Assembly: GCF_003056405.1 (NCBI RefSeq)
Contig: NZ_PYVZ01000008.1
Span: 62,001-126,000 of the forward strand
Origin: Devosia indica
Lineage (GTDB): Bacteria; Pseudomonadota; Alphaproteobacteria; Rhizobiales; Devosiaceae
Direction: 5' to 3'
DNA: 64,000 nucleotides
Shown: positions 18,373 through 27,691 of the stretch, piece by piece
Layout: each line of letters opens with the position of its first letter
How positions within the stretch are numbered: position 1 is the stretch's first letter
Notes under the pieces: model-generated
What the model was told of the DNA's origin: nothing
What the model saw: only the letters and a program-made list of their open reading frames with translations
Database searches by the model: none
Position numbers and translations under genes: made by a program

Positions 18373-18619
18373 CTTGCCTCCAGCCCGGGCTGATTCCGTT
18401 TCTGGACCATGTGACGAATAGGCCGCGCACGGCTTGCCTCGTTTGCTGTCTTCCACAGGATTCTGGCCCTTTTTCGCTACATGCAGGCCCAACAGGCGCC
18501 GCGCCGCACAATTGTAGAAAGAAACAGTACATTTCCGCAATCTTGTATGGTAGATGCTTTTTCGCCCGGCTCCGGCGAGGAGACGGCGCACCGATTTGTA
18601 TCGAGACTGGAGAAATCGA

Positions 18620-19900
18620 ATGGCCAAGACTTACGCGCTGGTGGGAACGGGAGGCCGCGCACGGATGTTCTACGAGGCCATTCTGGGGCCGCACCGCGAA
18701 CAGTCCCGGCTGCTGGCCCTGTGCGACACCAATCAAGTCCGCATGGATTTCACCAACAAGGTCATTGTCGAGGAACTCTCCGGCCAGGCGGTGCCCACCT
18801 ACAAGGCCGCCGATTTCGGCAAGATGATCGCCGAGCAAAAGCCCGATACCATCATCGTCACCTCGATCGACCGCACCCACCATCACTATATCATCGCCGC
18901 GCTTGAAGCGGGTTGCGACGTCATCACCGAAAAGCCGATGACCACCGATCCGGAAAAATGTCAGGCCATTCTCGACGCTGTCGAGCGCACCGGCAAGCAG
19001 GTCCGCGTCACCTTCAACTATCGTTATGCCCCGCATAATTCGGCCCTGCGCGAGCTGATTGCCGAGGGCGCAATCGGCACGGTGACCTCGGTGCATTTCG
19101 AATGGCTGCTCGACACCCGCCACGGGGCCGACTACTTCCGCCGCTGGCACCGCGATAAGCGCAATTCGGGTGGCCTGATGGTGCATAAGTCGACCCACCA
19201 TTTCGACCTGGTCAATTTCTGGCTCGGCACTCAGCCCGACACCGTGTTTGCCATGGGCGACCTCAAATTCTACGGCCGCGCCAACGCCGAGGAACGGGGT
19301 GTCTTCACCCCCTATACCCGCACCACGGGTGTCGAAGCGGCCAAGGATGACCCCTTCGCCATCGACCTGACCGCGAACCCGGTGCAGAAGGGTCTTTATT
19401 GGGACGGCGAGAAGGAAGACGGCTACCAGCGCGACCAGAACGTGTTCGGCGACGGCATTTCCATCGAGGACACCATGAATGTCATGGTGCGCTACGCCAA
19501 CAAGGCGGTGATGACCTATTCGCTCTATGCCTATGCACCCTGGGAAGGCTTTAACGTCGCCATCAACGGCACCGGCGGGCGCCTGGAACTCACCGTGCAC
19601 GAGAATTCCTATATCAATGCCGGCTCGACCTCGGACACTGAAGGGGCCGCCAAGGGCGTCAAGCTCTATCACTTCCCCCTGCATGGCGAACCGCGCGTCG
19701 TGCCGGTCAAGCATGGCGAAGGCGGCCATGGCGGCGGTGACAAGATCATGCTCGAGGAAATCTTCGGCAACGCCACGCCGCGCCCCGGCTATGGCGCCAA
19801 CCACCGCGATGGCGCCCTCTCGATCCTGACCGGCATCGCCGCCAACAAGTCCTTCGACACCGGCTTGCCGGTGGATGTGAAGACGCTGGTGAAGCTTTAG
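18620..19900 (+). CDS. Gfo/Idh/MocA-family oxidoreductase
   Basis: The ATG at 18620 follows GGAG. The Rossmann start YALVGTGGRARMFYEAILG and the EKPMTTDPEKC motif (catalytic-region lysine) define the family of NAD(P)-dependent sugar dehydrogenases. A second domain with GGLMVHKSTHHFDLVNFWLG holds the substrate-side histidines. At 426 residues it is at the long end of the family. It is transcribed away from a GntR regulator, which suggests inducible sugar or cyclitol use. The exact substrate cannot be given. Confidence 0.88.
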   Translation: MAKTYALVGTGGRARMFYEAILGPHREQSRLLALCDTNQVRMDFTNKVIVEELSGQAVPTYKAADFGKMIAEQKPDTIIVTSIDRTHHHYIIAALEAGCDVITEKPMTTDPEKCQAILDAVERTGKQVRVTFNYRYAPHNSALRELIAEGAIGTVTSVHFEWLLDTRHGADYFRRWHRDKRNSGGLMVHKSTHHFDLVNFWLGTQPDTVFAMGDLKFYGRANAEERGVFTPYTRTTGVEAAKDDPFAIDLTANPVQKGLYWDGEKEDGYQRDQNVFGDGISIEDTMNVMVRYANKAVMTYSLYAYAPWEGFNVAINGTGGRLELTVHENSYINAGSTSDTEGAAKGVKLYHFPLHGEPRVVPVKHGEGGHGGGDKIMLEEIFGNATPRPGYGANHRDGALSILTGIAANKSFDTGLPVDVKTLVKL

Positions 19901-19903
19901 GCC

Positions 19904-20299
19904 TCACGGCGCGCCGGGTATCGTCCGGTACTGCGGCGCGCCATCGCATATCTCATAGTAGTCGCCCTTGTCTCCGACAAAGACATGCTCGGCAATCCTT
20001 GTGTCTGTTGGACCGTCAAAAGCGCCCAGCATCAGGCCGATCCAGTCTGCCTCCGGCGGATCGAAAAACATCGGCGATCCGCAGGTCGAACAAAACCCGC
20101 GGCGAACGTTCTCGGAAGAAAAGTACCATGTCAGGTGCGCTTCTCCGTGGATGGTCAGGTCCGACTTTTTGACGTCGACGCCGGCCTCGTAATGACCAGT
20201 TGCCTTGCGGCATATTGAGCAATGGCAGGCAGTAGCGCGCGGCATGCCTCCGTCCATTTCAAACGACACGGCGCCACACAGACACGATCCCCTGAACAT
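19904..20299 (-). CDS. GFA-family (glutathione-dependent formaldehyde-activating enzyme-like) zinc protein
   Basis: The 131-residue protein has the family's zinc cysteines in order: GSCLCGAVSFE, ACHCSICRKATG and FCSTCGSPMFF. This fold is shared by GFA and many uncharacterised proteins, and true formaldehyde activity is rarely shown. It converges on the oxidoreductase gene with a 3-nt gap. The secreted-protein gene lies just upstream on the same strand, 6 nt away. Confidence 0.85.
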   Translation of the reverse strand: MFRGSCLCGAVSFEMDGGMPRATACHCSICRKATGHYEAGVDVKKSDLTIHGEAHLTWYFSSENVRRGFCSTCGSPMFFDPPEADWIGLMLGAFDGPTDTRIAEHVFVGDKGDYYEICDGAPQYRTIPGAP

Positions 20300-20305
20300 A
20301 CTGCC

Positions 20306-20827
20306 CTACCGGTCGAACGGCACCGAGGCGGTCAGTACGTCGCCCGAATTGTTGAATTCGACCTCGAAGTCCACGGTAATGCGGTCATCGACCAGGAGGA
20401 TACGGGCGCCAATGCGGACATCGCCGCCGGCCCGGTCCTTCTGCTGCTCGCGCAAATCGAAGCTGATCCTGCCGCCCGACTGGCGGCCTATGGCGAGGCC
20501 CGTATAGCCGGCATTCGAGCTCATCGCCGCCTCATAACGTCCCGCATCGTCATTATAGGCGATAGTACCACTGATCGAGAGCGTCGCGTTTACCAGGCTA
20601 CAGCGGCCGGTATAATTGATCTTGAGCAGATTGCCCTGCGCCACGCTCAGCCGGCAACGGAAAGGTTCGGGCTGGTCGCCCCCGACAAGGGCCCCTTCCC
20701 CGCGCCAGTCCCCGATATAGGAGGAGAGCAGCTCCAGCTCCCGCACGCCGGCCTGGGCCATCCCGGCGCTCAGCGTGGTTGCCGCCAGCACAAAAGCTAT
20801 CAAAACTGTTCGCAGCCAATAAGTCAC
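20306..20827 (-). CDS. Secreted protein of unknown function
   Basis: A Sec signal peptide (residues 1-26, hydrophobic core VLIAFVLAATTLSAG, cleavage near AQA) precedes a 147-residue mature part. The sequence LLSSYIGDWRGEGALVGG resembles periplasmic proteins that measure or bind lipids or ligands in a beta-barrel (DUF1579-like), but I cannot assign a family firmly. Predicted strands alternate throughout. It lies 6 nt before the GFA gene on the same strand, so the two are probably co-transcribed. Confidence 0.7.
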   Translation of the reverse strand: MTYWLRTVLIAFVLAATTLSAGMAQAGVRELELLSSYIGDWRGEGALVGGDQPEPFRCRLSVAQGNLLKINYTGRCSLVNATLSISGTIAYNDDAGRYEAAMSSNAGYTGLAIGRQSGGRISFDLREQQKDRAGGDVRIGARILLVDDRITVDFEVEFNNSGDVLTASVPFDR

Positions 20828-21002
20828 GTCCTACCCCCTCAGGTCCGCCTGCGGTTCATATCTGCCAGCACTCTAGGGCAGGAACCAGTAAAAAAAGTCC
20901 AGCAATTGACGGCATTGTTACGAATCACCCAACCACTATTGGATAATGAGGCCAACAGAATGAAAATATGCCAGGCTGGCCATTGAGGGGAATATTGCGG
21001 GT

Positions 21003-21794
21003 ATGAGTGCCGGACTGATCATCGACGCACGCGACGTCGACTATACGCTGGACGTCGCCGGACGCCCGCTGCACATCCTGCGCAAGGTGTCGCTTACCGT
21101 CGCACCGGCCGAAGTCGTGGCCATTGTCGGCCCTTCGGGCAGCGGCAAGACCTCCCTGCTCATGCTGCTGGCAGGCCTTGAAAAGGCCACTGGCGGCCAG
21201 GTCGTGGTCAATGGCCGCGACCTCTCGGGCATGAGCGAAGACGACCTGGCACGCTTCCGTCGCCATACGCTGGGCATCGTCTTCCAGAGCTTTCACCTGA
21301 TCCCCTCGCTCAGCGCGCTCGACAATGTGGGCCTGGCGCTTGAGATCGCCGAGCCCGAATTGTCCATGGCGCAGGTGCGCGAAAAGGCGGCTGCGGCGCT
21401 GGCCGCCGTGGGCCTTGAAGGCCGGCTCGACCACCGCCCCTCGGCCCTTTCGGGCGGCGAGCAGCAGCGCGTCGGCCTGGCCCGCGCCAGCGTTGCCAAC
21501 CCGCCATTGCTGCTGGCCGACGAGCCAACCGGCAATCTGGACCAGAAGACCGGCGCCATCGTCGTCGACCTGATGTTCGACCTGGCCCGCAAGAACAATA
21601 CTGCCGTGGTGCTGATCACCCACGACCCGGCGCTTGCCGCCAAGGCCGACCGCGTGTTCACCATGACCCAGGGCCAGCTGACCGAAACGACCGCCCCAAA
21701 GCCGGCCGCAGCAAGTGCATCCTCCACGCGAAAAGCACCGGCCCGCAAGCCGGCGGCAAGAAAACCGGCAACCAAGAAGCCGGTGACCAAGTGA
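21003..21794 (+). CDS. ABC transporter ATP-binding protein (YbbA/LolD type) with a basic tail
   Basis: Walker A is GPSGSGKT (residues 43-50), the signature is LSGGEQQRVGLARA and Walker B is LLLADEPTGNLD. These are typical of the LolD/MacB/YbbA ATPases that work with FtsX-fold permeases. The permease gene follows with a 1-nt TGATG overlap. Unusually, residues ~227-263 form a low-complexity Ala/Pro/Lys/Arg tail (RKAPARKPAARKPATKKP) absent from typical LolD proteins. The pair probably moves a lipid or lipoprotein-like substrate in the cell envelope. Confidence 0.92.
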   Translation: MSAGLIIDARDVDYTLDVAGRPLHILRKVSLTVAPAEVVAIVGPSGSGKTSLLMLLAGLEKATGGQVVVNGRDLSGMSEDDLARFRRHTLGIVFQSFHLIPSLSALDNVGLALEIAEPELSMAQVREKAAAALAAVGLEGRLDHRPSALSGGEQQRVGLARASVANPPLLLADEPTGNLDQKTGAIVVDLMFDLARKNNTAVVLITHDPALAAKADRVFTMTQGQLTETTAPKPAAASASSTRKAPARKPAARKPATKKPVTK

Positions 21795-24340
21795 TGCGGA
21801 GCTTCTGGGCCGCCACCCGCATCGGCCTGCTCGACATGCGCGGTGACTTGCGGCGCTTCCTGCTGCTGGTAATCTGCCTGGCCGTCGGCACCGCGCTGAT
21901 TGCCGGCGTCAATTCGGTCGGCACCAGCATCACCCGCGCCATTGAAACCGGCGCCGCCGAGATCATGGGCGGCGATATCGAACTTTCCCGCGCCGACCGC
22001 CTGGCTACCCCGGATGAACGTGCCGCGATGCAAGCTATGGGCCGGGTGGCCCAGGTGATCGACACCAATCTGCGGGCCGAGACCTTCTACGAAGAAGCCT
22101 TTGCCGATGTCAGCGCCGTGGCCGAGACCTATCCCCTGCTCGGCCAGGTGCGCAGCCCGCAATTGGCACAAGGCGAGGACCTTGCCGCCTTGCTGGCCGA
22201 CGTCGATGGCGTGCATGGCGCGCTGATCGATGGCATCATGCTCGACCAGCTCGGCCTCGCTATCGGCGACAGCTTCGGGCTGGGCGGCACCGAGTTTCAG
22301 GTCCGCGGCACGTTGATTGGACTGCCCGATGGCCCGGTGCGCGGTTTCCGCCTCGGCATGCCGACACTGATATCGAGCGACGGCTTCGCCGGCGTCAGCG
22401 ACCGCACCTCGCCCTTGCCGGGCCTGGGCACCTGGTACCGCTACAAGATCCACCTCAGCGACCGCGATATCGATGCGGGGCTTGCCCGCGCCGTCGACCA
22501 ATTCGGCAATGCCGGCTGGACCGTGCGCTCGGCCCGCGACGGGCTGGGGCAGATGGTGCGCTATTATGATCTGTTCATGCGCTTCCTGCTCATTGTCGGG
22601 CTGGGCTCGCTGCTGATCGGCGGCGTCAGTGTCTGGACCGGCATGCGCGCCTATATCGCCGAACGCTCCGGCGTCATTGCCGTGCTGCGCAGCATCGGCG
22701 CCGATCGCGCCCGTGTCTTTGTGCACTTCCTCGCCCAGGTCGCCGCCCTGGCGCTGGTCGGGGTCGGCATCGGGCTGGTCATTGGCGCCGGCACGGCCTG
22801 GTTCATCCTGCCCACTATTGGTGCGGCCGTCGGCATTGCCCTGGCGCCAGCGGTGCATATCCAGCCTTTGGCCATTGCAGCGGGCACCGGGCTGGTCACC
22901 GCCTTTGCCTTTGCCTATCTGCCGCTGGTGCAATCCCAGGCCATTCGGCCAGTGCTGTTGTTCCGCTCCAAGGGGCTCGACGCCCCGCCGGTCGATTGGC
23001 GCGCCTTGTTGCTCTCCTGGCAGGTGCTGCCCCTGCTGGCCGCTATTCTGGCATTCTTCAACCTGGCCTGGCTGATGACCGGCGATGCCGCGCTGGTGTT
23101 CGGGTTTGGCCTGGCGAGCGCGCTCGGCGCCCTTCTGTTCCAGGGTTTCATCCGCCTGGCCCAGCTTGGCCTCAAGCGTGTGCCCGAAGCCGGCCCGCGC
23201 GTCCTGCGCCATACCTTCCGCAATATCTCTGCCGCCGGGCAGAACGCCGCCGCCGTCGCGGTTTCAGCCGGCATGGCGCTGACCATGCTAATCATCGTTC
23301 TGGTGATGCAGACCAATCTGCAGCAGGAATTCCTCGGCGCCTCGGCGTTCGATGCGCCCACGCTGGTCGGCTCGGACCTGTTCCCGGACGAGGTCGAAGC
23401 GCTCGAAACCCTGACACTTGAGGGCAATGGCATTACCCGCTTTGTCTCTACCCCCATGCTGCGCGGCGCACTGGTCGATGTGGCCGGCACCCCGGCCGAT
23501 GCACTCGTGACGCGTGGCCCGGAAGCCACATTCCTCCTCGCCGGTGAAGTGCCACTGACCTATCGCACCCATCTGCCCGCTTCATCGCGGGTAACGGCCG
23601 GCGAGTGGTGGCCCGACGATTACGCCGGCCCAGCCCTGGTCAGCCTGCACCAGAGCCTGCGGCATGGGCTGGGTGTCGATCTGGGCGACACGCTGACCTT
23701 TTCGATATTCGGCGAAGAGGTGAGTGTCACCATTGCCAGTTTCCGGGACTATTCCTGGCAGGGCGGCATCGATTTTCTCGCCACCTTCTCGCCCGGCGTG
23801 ATCGAGAATTACCCCACGACGCTGTTTGCCGCCGTCACCGCCGCGCCCGGCGCGGAGGAAGACGTCACCCGGCTCCTGGCGTCTGAATTGCCCGATATCC
23901 GCTTCATCTCGGTGGGCGACACGCTCAAGCAGGTAACCGATGCATTGGGGCAGCTCTCCTTTGCGGCCAGCCTGATCGGGGGCCTCGCGGTTGGCAATGG
24001 CCTCTTGGTGCTGATCGGTTCGCTCTCGACCGGGCGCCGCCAGCGCGAGGCTGACACCATCATCACCAAGGTGCTGGGGGCAACCCGGTCCGAGCTGATC
24101 GGCTCGGCCTTCCTGCAATACCTGGTGCTGGCGGTGCTGGCCGCGGTTCCGGCCCTGGTGCTGGGCATCGGCATGGGCCGATTTGTCAGCGGATTGCTGC
24201 TGGCAGTCGAGTTCACCCTCAAGCTCGACATTATCATCGTGGTGCTGGCCGTCGCCATCGCCATTACCGCCATTCTGGGCGCCATGACGATCCTGCGCGC
24301 GGCCTCGGCCAGACCGGCGCGACTGCTGCGGGATCTCTAA
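21794..24340 (+). CDS. ABC transporter permease, FtsX fold (YbbP type)
   Basis: The ATG at 21794 shares its A with the ATPase stop; a GTG one codon upstream is less likely. The 848-residue protein has an N-terminal membrane helix, a large periplasmic domain, a first FtsX bundle (about 260-420), a second periplasmic part and a second FtsX bundle at the C-terminus. This is the two-bundle, about 10-helix layout of YbbP-like permeases. It ends with ILRAASARPARLLRDL, a common permease terminus. It partners the ATPase just upstream. Confidence 0.9.
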   Translation: MRSFWAATRIGLLDMRGDLRRFLLLVICLAVGTALIAGVNSVGTSITRAIETGAAEIMGGDIELSRADRLATPDERAAMQAMGRVAQVIDTNLRAETFYEEAFADVSAVAETYPLLGQVRSPQLAQGEDLAALLADVDGVHGALIDGIMLDQLGLAIGDSFGLGGTEFQVRGTLIGLPDGPVRGFRLGMPTLISSDGFAGVSDRTSPLPGLGTWYRYKIHLSDRDIDAGLARAVDQFGNAGWTVRSARDGLGQMVRYYDLFMRFLLIVGLGSLLIGGVSVWTGMRAYIAERSGVIAVLRSIGADRARVFVHFLAQVAALALVGVGIGLVIGAGTAWFILPTIGAAVGIALAPAVHIQPLAIAAGTGLVTAFAFAYLPLVQSQAIRPVLLFRSKGLDAPPVDWRALLLSWQVLPLLAAILAFFNLAWLMTGDAALVFGFGLASALGALLFQGFIRLAQLGLKRVPEAGPRVLRHTFRNISAAGQNAAAVAVSAGMALTMLIIVLVMQTNLQQEFLGASAFDAPTLVGSDLFPDEVEALETLTLEGNGITRFVSTPMLRGALVDVAGTPADALVTRGPEATFLLAGEVPLTYRTHLPASSRVTAGEWWPDDYAGPALVSLHQSLRHGLGVDLGDTLTFSIFGEEVSVTIASFRDYSWQGGIDFLATFSPGVIENYPTTLFAAVTAAPGAEEDVTRLLASELPDIRFISVGDTLKQVTDALGQLSFAASLIGGLAVGNGLLVLIGSLSTGRRQREADTIITKVLGATRSELIGSAFLQYLVLAVLAAVPALVLGIGMGRFVSGLLLAVEFTLKLDIIIVVLAVAIAITAILGAMTILRAASARPARLLRDL

Positions 24341-24344
24341 CCTC

Positions 24345-25232
24345 TCAGGAAAAATGCTCGACCAGCAAGTCGAACACCAGCCGGATACGCCGGCTGGTGT
24401 GGAGTTCCCGATGGGTCACCAGCCAGACCGGCACCGGGATCGGCTCGATGGACGGAACCACGATTTCGACCTCAGGGGTCTGGCGTGCTACCGCTTCGAC
24501 CATGGCGCCCAGGCACATGCCCTTGCGCACCCATTCCCACGCCGTCATGCCGCTTTGCGTTGCCAGCCGGAAATTGTCCGGCCCCAGCGGCACCCCGCGC
24601 TTCTGCATCTCGGCGATGAAATCATCATTGTTTTCCAGCGCCCCGACGAAATCGTGCCGCGCCAGTTCTGCGGCGGTCTGCGGACGCCCCAGCCGCGCGA
24701 TCAGGGCCGGCGTGCCATAGACATAGGCCGCGGTGTCCTTGCAGCGCCGGGCAATCAGCCCGTCCTGATCCGGGCGCACATGGCGAATGGCGATATCGGC
24801 CTCGCGCCGCAACAGATCGCTGATCTGTCCCACCGCCAGCACCTGAACGGTGATCGCCGGGGCCTCGCGCCTGATTTTTTCGAGCAAAGGCGGCAGCACA
24901 TGGCCGGCATAGATATCGGCCGTCGTGATCCGCACCACCCCCTCGACCGATTGCGACTGTGCCGCCGCCGACAGGGTCACCCGCTCGGCCGCCGCGCCCA
25001 TCTCGCGCAGATCGGCCACCAGTCGCTGCCCGGCCTCCGTCAGCACCAGGTTCCGCCCCACCCGCTCGAAAATGGCCAGCCCCAGGCTTTCCTCCAGCGC
25101 CGCCACCTGCCGCCCCAGTGTCGGCTGGGTGAGGCCCAGGCGCTTGGCCGCAGCCGAGAGCGATCCCGCCTCGACCGTGGTCAGCAAGGCGCGCATCTGG
25201 TTCCAGTCGGGATTGCCGGGCGATACATTCAT
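24345..25232 (-). CDS. LysR-family transcriptional regulator
   Basis: The N-terminal winged helix (MRALLTTVEAGSLSAAAKRL..LTQPTLGRQVAALE, residues ~13-50) is followed by a substrate-binding-like effector domain (about 95-290). It is divergent from a methyltransferase gene 98 bp away, the common LysR arrangement in which the regulator controls its neighbour. ATAC-N6-GTAT overlaps the start (25231-25244) and could be an autoregulatory site. The effector is unknown. Confidence 0.9.
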   Translation of the reverse strand: MNVSPGNPDWNQMRALLTTVEAGSLSAAAKRLGLTQPTLGRQVAALEESLGLAIFERVGRNLVLTEAGQRLVADLREMGAAAERVTLSAAAQSQSVEGVVRITTADIYAGHVLPPLLEKIRREAPAITVQVLAVGQISDLLRREADIAIRHVRPDQDGLIARRCKDTAAYVYGTPALIARLGRPQTAAELARHDFVGALENNDDFIAEMQKRGVPLGPDNFRLATQSGMTAWEWVRKGMCLGAMVEAVARQTPEVEIVVPSIEPIPVPVWLVTHRELHTSRRIRLVFDLLVEHFS

Positions 25233-25330
25233 ACGCTGATGTATAGGTCTTCTGCCAAATTGTGCAATTTTGTTTTGAGGGCGCAGGCTTTACACTCCCG
25301 ATCAATTCATTGAGGCAGGACCGCGTGAAC

Positions 25331-25954
25331 ATGGCCGAGTTGAGCGCTTTCTGGGACAGGCTGGCAGACAAATATGCCGCCCAGCCAATTGCCGATGAAG
25401 ACGCCTACCGCACCAAGCTCGCGCGCACCCAGGCGCATCTCACCCCGGAGATGGAGATCTTCGAGTTTGGCTGCGGCACGGGAGGCACCGCCATTGCCCA
25501 TGCCCCGCATGTGCGCAGCGTCCGCGCCATTGATTTCTCCACCCGCATGCTCGACATGGCCCGCCAGCGCGCCGCCGAAGCCGGTGTGGACAATGTCACC
25601 TTCGAACAGGGCGACATCACCAGCATTGCGGTGGAGCCGGGCCGCTATGACATGGTGCTGGACCTCTCCATCCTGCATCTGCTCAAGGACCGGCAGGCGG
25701 TCATCGCGCGGGTCTATGAGATGCTCAAACCCGGCGGACGGTTCGTGTCGAGCACGGCCTGTCTGGGCGATTCCATGAAATGGTTCGGCTATGTCGCCCC
25801 GCTCGGTCGCGCCCTGGGCCTGCTGCCCATGCTCAATGTGATGACCCCCGACCAGTTGCGCGCCGACATGATCCGGACCGGTTTTGTCATCGAGCATGAC
25901 TGGCGCCCCAACCCGAAATCCGCGCTCTTCCTGATCGCCCGCAAGCCGGACTGA
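25331..25954 (+). CDS. Class I SAM-dependent methyltransferase
   Basis: I chose the ATG at 25331; a GTG two codons upstream is also possible next to AGGCAGGA. Motif I is FEFGCGTGGTA, followed by VRAIDFSTRMLDMAR (acidic SAM-ribose residue) and YDMVLDLSILHLL. These match the Methyltransf_11/25 family. The 207 residues have no extra domain, so the methyl acceptor is a small molecule of unknown identity. It is divergent from the LysR regulator. Confidence 0.87.
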   Translation: MAELSAFWDRLADKYAAQPIADEDAYRTKLARTQAHLTPEMEIFEFGCGTGGTAIAHAPHVRSVRAIDFSTRMLDMARQRAAEAGVDNVTFEQGDITSIAVEPGRYDMVLDLSILHLLKDRQAVIARVYEMLKPGGRFVSSTACLGDSMKWFGYVAPLGRALGLLPMLNVMTPDQLRADMIRTGFVIEHDWRPNPKSALFLIARKPD

Positions 25955-26080
25955 CTGGCCTGTGGAACCGGGCTTTCGCCGATTGGGCGAATCGGTGAGG
26001 CTATGTGCTATCACTCGCAAATAGTCAGTTAGCCGTGCGTCTGCCTTCCCGCTGGAGATGAGACGCATCCAGCCGGAGAG

Positions 26081-27607
26081 ATGATGCAGGTCGCCATCGA
26101 CATGGGAGAAAGCCGGGGATCCGGCCCAGCCCACATGGATCTTGAGGAATTGCTCGCCACGCGCCTGCTGGTGCAGGGCAATTCGGGGTCCGGCAAGTCC
26201 CATCTGCTGCGCCGCCTGCTGGAGCAATCTGCCCAATGGGTGCAGCAATGCATCATTGATCCCGAGGGTGATTTCGTCACGCTGTCCGACAAGTACGGGC
26301 ATCTGGTGGTCGACGCCACGCGCACCGAAAGCGAATTGACCCGCATCGCCAATCGCGTGCGCCAGCACCGTGTCTCCGTAGTGCTCAATCTTGAAGGGCT
26401 CGACGCCGAGCAGCAGATGCGCGCGGCTGCCGCCTTTCTCGGTGGCATGTTCGATGCCGACCGCGATTTCTGGTATCCGGTGCTGGTCGTGGTCGACGAG
26501 GCTCAGCTTTTTGCGCCCGCCGCTGGCGGCGAGGTCTCGGACGAAGCGCGCAAGCTCTCGCTGGGCGCCATGACCAATCTGATGTGCCGCGGCCGCAAGC
26601 GGGGCCTGGCTGGCGTGATCGCGACCCAGCGCCTGGCCAAGCTGGCCAAGAACGTGGCGGCAGAGGCTTCCAATTTCCTCATGGGCCGCACCTTTCTCGA
26701 TATCGACATGGCGCGCGCCGCCGACCTGCTGGGCATGGATCGCCGCCAGGCCGAACAGTTCCGCGATCTGGCGCGCGGCCATTTCGTGGCCCTCGGGCCC
26801 GCCATCTCGCGCCGGCCCCTGCCCATCGTCATCGGATCTGTAGAAACCTCGGCCCGCTCGACCAGCCCCAAGCTGACACCTTTGCCCGAGGCACCGGCCG
26901 ACGCGGCCGATCTCATTTTCACCCAGGACCCCGAGGAACTGGCCCGCCCGGTCGCGCGCCGCCCGGCCCCGCCCCCGCCGCCATCGACCAATGAATTGCT
27001 CGCCCAGGTCGCCGAGGCCCGTGCCAAAGCCCGCGCCGAAGCACCCGAGGAGCCAGGCTCGCTCTTCCCCGAGATCGACGAGGCCGAGCGCGACGCCATG
27101 ATCCAGGCGGTGATGGTCGAACTGATGAGCGACCCCGATGCCGGCTTTCGCACCACGGCCCAGCTCTATCAGGATTTCCTGGTGCGCTGCCGCATCCGCC
27201 GCGTGCCGGGTGATCCACCGGCCCTGCCGGCCTTCAAGCGGTTGCTTGCCGTGGCCCGGGTGGCGCCTGACGAACAGACCGCGTCCTCCGATGGCTGGCA
27301 GCAGGCGCTGAGCTTGTCCGAAACGCTGACCGATGATGTGCAGGGCGTGTTCCTGGTCATTGCCCAGGCGGCGCTCACCGGCGCCCCCTGCCCGTCCGAC
27401 GCCACGCTGGCCCGGCTTTATGGCACCCATTCATCGAGCCGTGCCCGGCGCCTTTTGACCTGGTTCGAGGAACGCGGGCTGATCGTGCTGCGCACCGATT
27501 TCCGCAACCAGCGCATCGCCGCCTTTCCGGATCTGGGCGCCGAGACGGCTCCGGGCGATCCCAACGGCCCGGACGAGCTGGTCGAGGAACGCGGTGCAGC
27601 GGAGTAA
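26081..27607 (+). CDS. HerA-like P-loop ATPase
   Basis: Walker A is QGNSGSGKSHLL (residues ~32-43) and Walker B is VLVVVDEAQLF; a sensor-like segment VIATQRLAKL and an arginine-rich LMCRGRKRGLAG follow. This is the HerA/VirB4-like ATPase core that pumps or moves DNA or protein. The region about 270-330 is proline- and alanine-rich and probably a flexible linker. The C-terminal part (about 400-490) looks like a winged-helix domain. A second in-frame ATG follows at 26084. It is monocistronic without a NurA-like nuclease nearby, so its substrate is unknown. Confidence 0.78.
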   Translation: MMQVAIDMGESRGSGPAHMDLEELLATRLLVQGNSGSGKSHLLRRLLEQSAQWVQQCIIDPEGDFVTLSDKYGHLVVDATRTESELTRIANRVRQHRVSVVLNLEGLDAEQQMRAAAAFLGGMFDADRDFWYPVLVVVDEAQLFAPAAGGEVSDEARKLSLGAMTNLMCRGRKRGLAGVIATQRLAKLAKNVAAEASNFLMGRTFLDIDMARAADLLGMDRRQAEQFRDLARGHFVALGPAISRRPLPIVIGSVETSARSTSPKLTPLPEAPADAADLIFTQDPEELARPVARRPAPPPPPSTNELLAQVAEARAKARAEAPEEPGSLFPEIDEAERDAMIQAVMVELMSDPDAGFRTTAQLYQDFLVRCRIRRVPGDPPALPAFKRLLAVARVAPDEQTASSDGWQQALSLSETLTDDVQGVFLVIAQAALTGAPCPSDATLARLYGTHSSSRARRLLTWFEERGLIVLRTDFRNQRIAAFPDLGAETAPGDPNGPDELVEERGAAE

Positions 27608-27691
27608 TTTCGCGTCGTCGGTAGGCGTTTCTCCCCGGTGGGGGGAATCGAGACAAGGAGGCCATGTGAGCTGTGCTCAAATGGCGATCGA

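Noticed and set aside
18530..18600. GntR operator in the divergent region before the Gfo/Idh gene
   Set aside because: Several partial dyads (such as ATCT-N8-AGAT) occur, but none is clearly better than chance and no second copy exists in the window.
25973..26000. Hairpin TTCGCC/GGCGAA after the methyltransferase gene
   Set aside because: The stem is short and there is no U-tract; not strong enough to call a terminator.
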